Assembly (NCBI RefSeq): GCF_019649055.1
Contig: NW_026570303.1
Span: forward strand, 248,001-312,000
Source of the DNA: Paramacrobiotus metropolitanus
Lineage: Eukaryota > Tardigrada > Eutardigrada > Parachela > Macrobiotidae
Direction: 5' to 3'
DNA: 64,000 bases
Under the pieces are notes generated by a model, which saw only the letters and a program-made list of their open reading frames with translations, was not told where the DNA came from and did not search any database. Of the stretch, positions 34,482-43,903 are shown piece after piece (position 1 is the first letter of the stretch; each line of letters starts with the position of its first letter). The translations under genes were made by a program, and so were the position numbers.

Positions 34482-35613
34482 ACCCGGTGCAGATATTGGC
34501 GTTACATTTATTCTCTTGCCAGAAGAAACAACAGGAAAAGCGATAGCGCCGCTGCCCGTTTTGCTGGCTTTTGTTACTGTTGCCGTACCCGCGAAAAAGC
34601 TGCGCTTTTTTGCCTGTTTTAATGACAGTTAGAGCAGGCCGGCGGTTGCGTGCGTAAAAATGCTTATCACATAACAGTGCGCGTTTATGAGTATCGCATA
34701 AATCGAATTTCTCATAATTCGCGTTAAATCGAAATTCGTCGTCAAAAGCCAAAACTGATTCGTCGGTGTAGTCCCGATGGCGCACGACAAGAAATTCAAT
34801 GTATTCAAGGTAAACTTCAAGCGCATTCTGATATTTGCCCGTTACCGTTTGCGCTAGGCGCACGGCGGTTCTAAGGCTGTATATCAAGAAGTCATCAAAA
34901 GTCAACTGTGTTGCATCCGGTTTTACACGTTTGCCCTTCTCATTTAAAATTTTCGCCGCTTGCTTGTGTGGCAGAGGAAGTTTTCGAGCCACACTAGCAA
35001 GCTTGGCTACTGACTGTGAGCGGGAACGAACGGATGACTTTGAACTACGAGATAGGTTACTGTTTGACCTACCTCCACTGGTGTTGGATTCGCTGCGTTG
35101 TTGATTGCGGCTGGGACGGTAGCGTCGACGGGAACTGTTGCGCGATGAGTTGCTGGCCGCCCGGTCGGTGTTGTTGGCCTTGCGTTGGTCGATGACACTA
35201 CGCAGATCGCCGGTGTTGGCGCGCTGCTGCCGTGGCCCAATAAACAACTGCACTTCCATGCGGTCGGCGTCCATGGTGATGAACTTCAGATTAGACGGGA
35301 AATCCTGACACAGGGCCAGTCGACGCAATTTTTTGACGGTGGCAAATCCGGCATTGAGGATTTCGTTGACCGATTGTTCAGCAAGCTGCAGTGTTTCCCC
35401 GAGGATGGTAACGGAATCAGGATCGGGAGTTGGTTCTTCCACCACTGAAGGAGACCGGTCGTGAGAGCCCTGTGAATTCTCCATACCGTAATGATCGTAC
35501 AGTCGAATCAGCATATCATTCTTGGTGCCGGAGTCATCCACTTCTTGGCCGCGACAATGGTCCATCAGCTCTTCTTTAGTGAGTTTCTTAAGGGCAGTCT
35601 TGCTGGGGGCCAT
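34387..35613 (-). mobile_element. DIRS-like retrotransposon: gag-like protein with SAP domain and zinc knuckle
   Basis: The predicted protein of about 408 aa starts at MAPSKTALKK (35613); an in-frame ATG 36 bp upstream is possible. Residues about 8-42 (LTKEELMDHC...GTKNDMLIRLYDHYG) fit a SAP DNA-binding helix-turn-helix. A long Ser/Arg/Asn-rich basic stretch follows, then a helical region, then a CCHC zinc knuckle near the end (CGHCGSEGHPASSC). Such a SAP plus knuckle ORF1 fits the nucleocapsid-like protein of DIRS elements. The frame is intact, so the insertion is not very old. Confidence 0.75.
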
Positions 35614-35983
35614 GGCGATATTAATCAACCAAATTAAAAACAAATGCAAGCAAAAAATAACTACTGTGTAAGCAAAAGCTTATGACAGTGCGTCAAAATT
35701 TATATCAATTCAACTAATTGATGAAACCAAAAACTTATCTGTCTCTAACTATCTATAAGATAGTACAAGAGAACGATAATAGGAGTTATTCAAAAAGTTG
35801 TACGGAGAACGGGAAAACGTTAAAGGTCACACAGTGCGTACACTGCACTAACAAGATCACAAATATAACGCTGCGGAATCAAAGTGTCCGTGGACTATTT
35901 GATTGTGGCAGCAGTTCAAAACAAAAATTTCCTTAACGTCAGCTTGCAAATGGTCTAATGCGATGGTCTTGACCGCGCTCCCG

Positions 35984-35992
35984 CTTTATATA
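35984..35992 (-). promoter_or_regulatory. TATA box upstream of the retroelement gag frame
   Basis: TATATAAAG on the minus strand, about 370 bp before the gag start and followed by a GC-rich segment. It could be the element's own promoter. Confidence 0.4.
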
Positions 35993-37960
35993 CAACCCGG
36001 CAAGGGAAACGGGCGCTGGTCAGACAGTGTGGGAGTAGCCGTCACCTCTTCGACCAATAATAGGTAGATTCCCGAGGAATCTTAGCTGTCGAGCCGTTGA
36101 AATGAATTTCAACGCACTTGCTGACTTGCCCTAGCTGCTTTGAGGCTTGAGCACATCACTTTGTTTCACTTTGTGACTTTTTACTTTTGTTACACTTTGT
36201 TTTGATTTGAAGAGTTTAGTAGAAAATGATTAAGATCTGAAACCAGACGTGATCTGTAGCTTTCTGTATGGAATTTTGAAAAACTGAGTCAGAAAGCAGT
36301 ACCATGTTAAAATTACTTCACCACGGGTTCACGAGCAGAATCACTGGTGACTGTTGAGAGCGTCTCTGCTGAATGAGGAGCCTGCAGCTGGATTGTTGGA
36401 CGAAACTGCAATGATTCGCTGTTGTTCTATTTACAAAAGGTATGATGCCTGGTTCTAAAACGTTATAATTATGAGGCAGCCATAAGATTCGCGAGTCGAC
36501 TCCGTTCTAGTAAGCGTACAAAATTGGAAATCATGAAAAGTGCGTATAAGTGACAAGTCCTAAGACTGAGCGATCTTGATTTTTATCTTTATTTTTTTGC
36601 TATACGGGCTGTCTGTCTGTTGGGCTCTAATTTCCTCACATCCTTTTGAAAATCCCTTCAAACAACATTGACGGTACTACTTGTCAGTTTTAAAGGCGGC
36701 AAAGTTAAATTTTGGTGTATTTGTCTCAGGTTCTTTGGTTATTTTTGGAGTCGACTCCGTGGAACGATCTTTCACCTTCATTAGGCGTTTTATTAATTCC
36801 TGGCGCCATCTTTGTAGCGTTCGAGAACGCACAGTGGTCCTTTGGATGGAGGAGGGAAGCACAATGCGTGTTTAAAAAAAGGTGAGCTCCACACTGTAAA
36901 TTTGTCATTTGTGTATTGTGCGTGTAGTTCAAAATTGTTGATATGGTAAAATAAGTGTTTTCCCGTTCCTCAGGAAACTGTAACGGATTTGCCCATTTGA
37001 CGAACTGGGGTCGACTCCGGAAGCGAAGCAGGCTTGTTCTTGTTTAGTTTTTGGCTATTGTCGTAAATTCTACCGGTGTGAATTTCTGTATTTAAAAAGT
37101 GTCACAGACGATAATTTGCTGTTTAATTGCTAGTTTTTGCTGTAATGTTAGTGTCATTTTTTGTGCGTTCTGGACTGAAGTTTGTGTATGATTACGAGTA
37201 ATGTGCGGCAAAAGTTGCAATAAAACGTCTGACAACGATAAAGCAAAAGTTGTGAATGCAGTACCATAAAACTTCTAAAAACGACTGCCAAATTAAGTTG
37301 GGAATTATAAGTTCTACGCTAACTTTTGCGGCACAAAAAGATATAGCCGCTGTTCAAATAAAGTTACAAAAAAACTAATACATTTTCACGAGGGTACGGC
37401 GTTCTATTGAAGTTTCAATTGTTATGTGTAATACATTTCTTAATTGATGCATATAACATACCGTTTACTGTACATGTATTTTACATATATCGTGATGTTC
37501 AAGGTCGATATGCTACCGTTGCTACTAGTATCTACTGTACTGTTTCACTTCCGCCAAATACCAGATTGCCTGGCTTTATAGCGGATAAATTGCCTATTAA
37601 ATAAACGTTAAAAGCGATTACACAAATCGATAGCGGTATTAAAATGCTACAACGGAACCAAATGGTAGCGATAATGATTTATTGATTTTAATCATTGCAC
37701 AAGAGTAAGAAATTCTTGTGATTTGGATTTCGGATCACCATAGTCATAACCTTGAGGGTGGCCTAACTGAGACTCGGGCACTAGTACAGTTAAAAGTTTT
37801 GGTATTTGATCTATGCTGTTAGGTTATATTGTGGAAATCAGCACAGTATTCCAACAAACGTTCAATTAAGTAAGTTCCGTTGCTTCTTCGTTACGTTGCC
37901 GCTTAGTACCAAAAAACTTTAACCACTGTAATATAACCGATAACGCCAGCAGCTGCAAAC
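35993..37960. other. Intergenic region with three copies of a 10-12 bp palindromic word
   Basis: No gene seen. The word GAGTCGACTCCG (core GTCGACTCC) occurs at about 36493-36504, 36749-36760 and 37010-37019. The right part (37400-37900) is the flank repeat shared with 29.1-29.5 kb. Confidence 0.55.
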
Positions 37961-38941
37961 ATGCAGGGTCTTTCCGGTGTGGTTAACGTTGTGCTTGTAA
38001 TCTACGTATCCTATAACGTTTTTTGTTCTGCACAGAGCCGCGATGAAGGCTGTGAAAGTCCAGCTACAGCATACCGGTGCTATACAGGTCCGGCGGCCAG
38101 CGAGCCTGCATTCCATTTCGATTCCGCTCCGTGGCCGATGACAGATGAGTACTTAGACTCTCACCGTTCAGACGCCGAGCGCTTGTGCCGGTAATAAAAA
38201 TCATTAATATAATTAAAAGTTTCTGACGTCTTGATCGTTTTGGTCTCAAGAGCTGACCTTTTCTTCGTTTTCGATAAAATTACCTACTTAGTATGTGTTA
38301 TTTAGAACAGTGATGTTGTAGAGCCTCCAATGAAACAGGACAGTGCTTGCGAGATGTGCTTTCCCGTTGTTCTAATGCCAAGGCCCCGAATGTATGGCTT
38401 CTAGCCGAATTCCTAATTGCCATTAGCGCGTTATGCCAGCAGCCCCGTGGTTCCCTACCGTTTTATCGAGCCATGGATGCCTGCACCCGGAAAGAATTTC
38501 CCTTTATTGATTATCTTGCGCGAAGGGTCTTGGAATCGGATTTGAGTGACCAGCACCTCTCACTCAATGCTACAATGGCACACCACCTTTTATGCAGGTA
38601 TGCACAAACAATGCCATACTCTGTAACCCTGGGGACGTTTTTTACTATTACAAGTACAAAATTTTTATGCAGACATACAAGGAAATCTTATATTACTCGT
38701 ATATAATTTTTGTTATCATTGGTAATAACAACAAGTGTCATAACTTTACGATGCGATATAGGACCCGTAAAGTGATCAATGTGCACCGTGATGCAGGTTT
38801 TTTCAGCTGACTGAATCGAGCTTTAACGTTAACGGCACATTGAGAACCGAGTTGGTGCAGAGATGTGGAAACGAAGGCATGCTTCACGCCCTGGTGGATG
38901 GGACCAAGACCCTTCATTCTCTGCATTGCTCTTTGGATTAA
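37961..38941 (+). CDS. Secreted cysteine-rich protein, unrecognised family
   Basis: Three exons in matching phase (37961-38190, 38322-38597, 38797-38941) give 216 aa. The N-terminus is a signal peptide (about MQGLSGVVNVVLVIYVSYNV, then FCSAQ). The mature part has about ten cysteines spread over the whole length, several N-glycosylation sites (NET, NAT, NGT) and mostly predicted-helical segments such as SLPFYRAMDACTRKEFPFID and YLARRVLESD. This looks like a small secreted or haemolymph-type disulfide protein. I cannot name a family; nematode DUF19-type and arthropod 27-kDa haemolymph glycoproteins have a similar look but I see no diagnostic match. Flanking DNA is duplicated from 29.1-29.6 kb. 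Confidence 0.7.
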
Positions 38942-39933
38942 CTATATTTTGTTTCGTATCGGTTCCATCGTTTCTTAATCTAAATTGCTTACCCAATTAT
39001 GTAACAATTATCTAACAATTAAAAAATATTATGGTAATATTTATACCACAACAGTGTATTTTTGGTTGCCTCTTTTGATTGAATAAAATCTAAATCTGAT
39101 ATTCGAGTACGTACCTTAAGCTATGCAGAAGATTGACTATTCTTATAGACGAAATGTTATTAGAGACGAAATGTGTCTGCATGAACGAACAAAAGTCCGT
39201 AAAAATCAATAAGTACCATTTTAGCAGCGTCAACACCCGTAACAAGAGCCTTACGAGGTACTCGTAACTCTGCATCACGGGAGCACAGTATATGCAATAC
39301 TTCGTAGTCAGCAAATTTTTCATACCCAGTAACACAAATTTATGGTTTTGAGCCATCTTCCGTCATCACGGTAGTTTTATTAGGGCCGATTTTTGTTCCC
39401 TCTCAGTAACTGAGTACGCTCTACAGCTACTCTGTACATATAACTATGAAAGAACAGCTGCATCATGCTAATTCCAAGTCTTCGCAGCTGAGACTCACTA
39501 ATTTCTATCAAAACATTCTCATGATTATCATGACATTCTCATGATTTACACTAATTTCTATTAAAACATTCTCATGATTCACATTTTCTCATGATTTAGA
39601 AAAAATGCATCGCAGAGTAGAGTGCATGCATGCACCTTTAAATTAACTCATACATTTTTCAGCAGAAACGAAACAAAACCAAAAAACTAGACATAATACC
39701 GGCCAGTAAAATCGCGCTATGAGCAACGCTCGTCCTTTGATCGCAAGCAGCATATAATTATATCGGCATCCAAATTCTACTAATTTAAAACCTGCAATCC
39801 GTCGGCATTTACTCATAAAATATAAAACAAATTGGAGAGTAAGATTAAAGCTGTAATCCCGATTGGCTCACAGTCTGAACAACTACATTAAATACTGCGT
39901 CTAATATGCATGCATAAAACCGTTGATCCGTGG
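38942..39933. other. Intergenic region with short direct repeats
   Basis: No gene seen. The words ACATTCTCATGATT and ACTAATTTCTAT(C/T)AAAA recur several times between 39505 and 39600. The part near 39420-39500 repeats DNA from about 29520-29625. Confidence 0.5.
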
Positions 39934-40290
39934 TTATCTCTGCCCAGCGTTCATAGCAGCAGCCGGACTGGAGCGCTGTCCGGCATTGGCAAAGGTAAAA
40001 AGGAGCGCCTTCTCATCCGTATCCGGATCGCGGATCTCCCACATAAACATGGGCGACAGCAGGCGCGGTGCATGCTCCTCCAACAGTCCACTCCGCTTGC
40101 CAAACCGCATGGGTATGCGATTCTTACAGCGGAAACACTTGACACTGGTGGGATACATGGTACATACCAGCATGCAGCCCTTCTGATAATTCGCCGAGAG
40201 GTCCTGTGAGGAAAGGTCAGCGGTAGCGGCTGTGTCCGTACACTGGACAGCCACGATGAGGACAGCGAAAAAATATAGAAAAGGTGACAT
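39934..40290 (-). CDS. Candidate neuropeptide precursor with a four-cysteine, PMRF-amide product
   Basis: The gene encodes 118 aa from the ATG at 40290 (an in-frame ATG at 40305 would add five residues). The signal peptide is MSPFLYFFAVLIVAVQC or ends close to it. The next segment has four cysteines in a C-x3-C-x8-C-x2-C pattern (GCMLVCTMYPTSVKCFRC) and runs into KNRIPMRFGKR, a textbook Gly-Lys-Arg amidation and cleavage site. The predicted product would be a disulfide-bridged peptide ending RIPMRF-amide. A spacer without other dibasic sites follows and the protein ends with a repeated NAGQR word. I do not recognise the exact family. A TATTAAAA-like box lies about 100 bp upstream. Confidence 0.65.
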   Translation of the reverse strand: MSPFLYFFAVLIVAVQCTDTAATADLSSQDLSANYQKGCMLVCTMYPTSVKCFRCKNRIPMRFGKRSGLLEEHAPRLLSPMFMWEIRDPDTDEKALLFTFANAGQRSSPAAAMNAGQR

Positions 40291-40305
40291 TTTGAAAAGA
40301 CCCAT

Positions 40306-42438
40306 TTTATGAGGGAATAGAGCCGGGGATGCAGGGAAAGGGGATGATAAAATGCTGCACAGGATAAGGATGGAGTAATATGCCGTGCGGCGGGCGATTT
40401 TAATAGCCGGATGGTAGGGCCCGTAAACACATAGTGTCAATTACGTCAGACTAATTAGTCGGGCGACTTGCTATGGATGCCCATGCGGATGATTAGACGA
40501 TGCTGGTACCCCCCGTTGACGTCTGTTCGTTTCGCCTAACAATAGCCGCTTTTATCCTGTAGGACAACATAGGGATGATATTCGCTCTTGCATCGTGGAA
40601 ATGCGAGAGATGCGCAGGGAAACGCACAACAACCAGGTTAAGTCGGATGTCGCATTCGGCGGTATAAAGAGATGATTAATCTAGGTGCAGTATATTGGTC
40701 CAATTGGTTCCGGTAATTTGTCCATGTCATGTACTTGCTGATTTCCGGTTGTGCAGTGCGATTCCGAAAAATTAGACATCGATTTTGGATAGCTGGTGCT
40801 TCTTTAATTTTGTTTGTGTGTTACAAGATTTGTAGAATGCGCAGGACTTTTCAAGATGAGCGCAAACTGCAGCCGTCATGCAACGACAGCGATGTAGTCA
40901 TATGTTTTCTCCTTTGAACTTTTACATAATAATATTAACGACAAAATTGTTCTGTCGCCAGCCGGTTACTACAATCGCTAGTAAAAATTATCTCCTCGGT
41001 CTGAAACATGTGCTTACGCAGATATATTCTGTACAAATGGCCCCAACGGAAAAGCAAATTCCGTTTTTGGAAAGTGTAAAGTTAATTAAGCATGATCGCG
41101 CTAAACCCAGTCACGTGCTGGTAGCGCGTAAATAATCCCAAAATAGGTTATCCACCTGGCGACTGGAAAAAAAGAAGGGAGCCTAAAATACTTGCTTTCA
41201 TGACTTCACTTGCATGCGCTGTAAATATTTGTATAAAAACCTTTCTGCCTTTACTCAGAAAAATCGATTTCCACACATATTTTGTGAAATTAGGTATAAC
41301 TGAAAACTGCTCCGAACGTAGCGGCGCATCAAAACGCAAATATTATTGAATTCTAGAACTACTGTATTTGTGCGTAAACCGTGTTTAGGTTGACTGTGAA
41401 GTACGCGTAGCGCGCATAATTATTACAAGACAGAAGTAATAATTCAAAATGTATATTGTACAGTACTCGTATTTATGCCACTCAAAGACGGAGATTGTGT
41501 AACATCAACGGTCACGCAGCATAAAATATTAGTTAAAATCGGCTTTCAATAAAAATTATTGTTATATGTACAAAGTATGCAATCTGTAGATTGGGTTGCT
41601 GGAATCGGTACTCGATACTTTGTCGAGTATTTTTTTAAAACTTGCGCAAAGTTTGTCACATGCGTTTGTCCCTTGCCATAGGAAAGTGACCGAAAGTCAA
41701 CCAATGCGAGGGAGGTAATCACACGATGGATCAACTGAAGTGGTAATTCGGAACAAATCATTTCCTCGAGCGGTCCGCTCACAGTCAGGCTTATGCGAGA
41801 GATTGTCAAACTTGGAAAGATGGCGTTCGGCTTGGGTGTTGTCTCTTGTTCAAAGTAAAGTAGATAATCTCCTGAGAATTCTGCGTTCACGTTACCGTTG
41901 ATTAAAAAACCTAAGAAAGTGCTGTACCTGTTACTGAACAGAAACGCTGCCCTGGCTTGAAGTTTGTGCCAGTAATTATACAGTAACTTCCGGAATCATG
42001 AGACATGAATGCTTTATGCTTCGAATTTCCTTTCCTATGAAAACAGTATACCTCACAGTTGCCCACACCAGAAACATCAGATCAGTCTGATCTACTCTAC
42101 ATGTTCACATTTTTTCAAATTCTTTCGCAGAGTATTAAGCATTGCATTGAGTCGGCTATGACTGCGCAGTGTTCATTTCTGGTCTCCCTTAACCGAATTT
42201 AATAGTCAGCGAGACTTTTCATCGTTTTATGGTTATTTTTCTGCAGTGGCCTTCCTGTCTTGTTGTAAGACTGTATTCTTGTTGCTGATGTTTACTGTTA
42301 AGTGCAGTACTAAATCTTATATACGCGTATCCGCTTTATATCAGCTCTAGAGACCGACAAGGTCACCGGTCATTATTTGATTTTTTTAAACACGGCGTAT
42401 TGGGACAATAGAGCGCCAAAACATACCCGAAGTGCTTA
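40306..42438. other. Region between two divergent genes; one unexplained open stretch
   Basis: Mostly no gene. On the minus strand 41546-41995 stays open for about 150 codons without an ATG and looks protein-like in composition (for example YNYWHKLQARAAFLFSNRY and FQSLTISR-like words). I see no family match or flanking exon, so it may be a gene fragment or chance. Confidence 0.4.
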
Positions 42439-43571
42439 ATGCTTTCCTACGGTGAAATCCTGAGAATTATGAATTCTTCAACGGCATCCAATTTAACGAT
42501 ACCAGCATGGGTCGTATACAAAAAGCCTCTGGTCATTTGGTGTTTTGCGACATTAAGCATATCCGTCGTCGGGATAATTCTTTACGCTCTGTTATTAACC
42601 GTCATCATCCAGCGAAAAGCCTACCGCTCCGGATGCGAGATCCTGATTCTCCACCAAATCTTCGTGGACGTTGTCATGGTGGCCATTCTCATCCCCAGCA
42701 ACATCCTTAACGTCTATCTGGGCCAGTACAATTTATTCGGCTATCGGGACTGCGCGGCAATGCACTTTATTTTCATGACGACCCTCGGAGTCTCCAACTG
42801 GTCACAGACGACACTGGCCGTCAACCGGTTTGTGGCCACCCTCTATCCACACTCGTACAAGTACTGGGTGTCACCGGTGGCTCTGGTCTGTATGGTGGCT
42901 TTTGATTGGCTCTTGACTATAGCTAATAATATACCGGAGGCACTTAGCGTGGATGGCAGTTACGGATTCTCCCAGACGTGGCGCAACTGTGGATACTGGA
43001 TCAACCGTCCGGGACTGTTCATTCAGTTTTACGTGGCAATTAATATCTACATCCCCACCATTGTTATGATGTTGTTGTACTTGGTCATTTTTGCCCGAAT
43101 CGGTCGCATGCGGAGAATTACGGTGGAGAGCAGCTCGACCAGTCTGGATAGGAGACGCAGCCGATTTCGTCGGCGTGTTATGATGGCGAAGATTTTGTGC
43201 TTTACGTCGTTATGGTACTGCGCCTGTTTCTATCCGCAGAACATCGCCGGATCGCTGCGTGTTGATGGGAAACTGGTGTTTATGCAATTGTGGTTGCGGA
43301 CGCTTTATTTGTGCGGATACATTTTGACACCGGTACGATACTGGATACTGATACATTTTACTTGCGACAGTTTTTACGCGTAGCTGGTTTGGTTTTGCAG
43401 GTGTTCTTTTTCGGTCTCAATCATGAGTACCGCGCTGCCCTGGGAAGGATCATGCAAAGGATATTTCGATGCCGGTGTAATTTCGTCTTTAGAACCATCG
43501 TGATTCACTCCCGTGAAGAAACTGAAGGGAGCGGAGAAACCTTCGGTCTTAAAAAGCTTACGCCACGATAA
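42439..43571 (+). CDS. Class A (rhodopsin-like) G-protein-coupled receptor, orphan
   Basis: Two exons (42439-43332 and 43401-43571, intron 68 bp) give 354 aa. N-glycosylation sites (NSS, NLT) are followed by seven hydrophobic helices. Helix 3 has the conserved cysteine (RDCAAMHF) and ends in VNRFVATLYP where DRY normally stands. Helix 4 has FDWLL with the conserved Trp. The third loop is short and basic (RRRSRFRRRVMM). Helix 7 is split by the intron at YILTP and continues VFFFGLNHEYRAAL, with LTP...NHEYR as helix 8. The missing Asp and Tyr of DRY and the weak NPxxY mark a divergent lineage-specific receptor. Ligand unknown. ATG 42469 is an alternative start. Confidence 0.82.
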
Positions 43572-43903
43572 CGAACACCGCGAACATCATGCGCATGCAA
43601 ATGATTCGACGGATTGCATTATGTATCGGTGAATGGATAACACGAAAAGCGGAAGCCAGCAATCGTAAACTTAGCCCGATAACTTGTCAATCACCGCGGT
43701 ATTGTTAACCTTATCGCATTTACATGATGGCTTTTGATTACTGTAAAAGCTTTTCGGGAATGGAAATTGTGCATGTCTATATGCAACTGCGCACGACGGC
43801 ATGACACTTGCGCAAAACAAATCAGCATCCGGGAATAAATATAAGAGGTATAAGGATGACAACATTATAAGCCGTTTCAAAAGATATGCTAAATGACTGA
43901 GCT

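Noticed and set aside
36677-36932. Two overlapping ~60-70 codon minus-strand frames
   Set aside because: No motif, no splice partner, and they conflict with each other.
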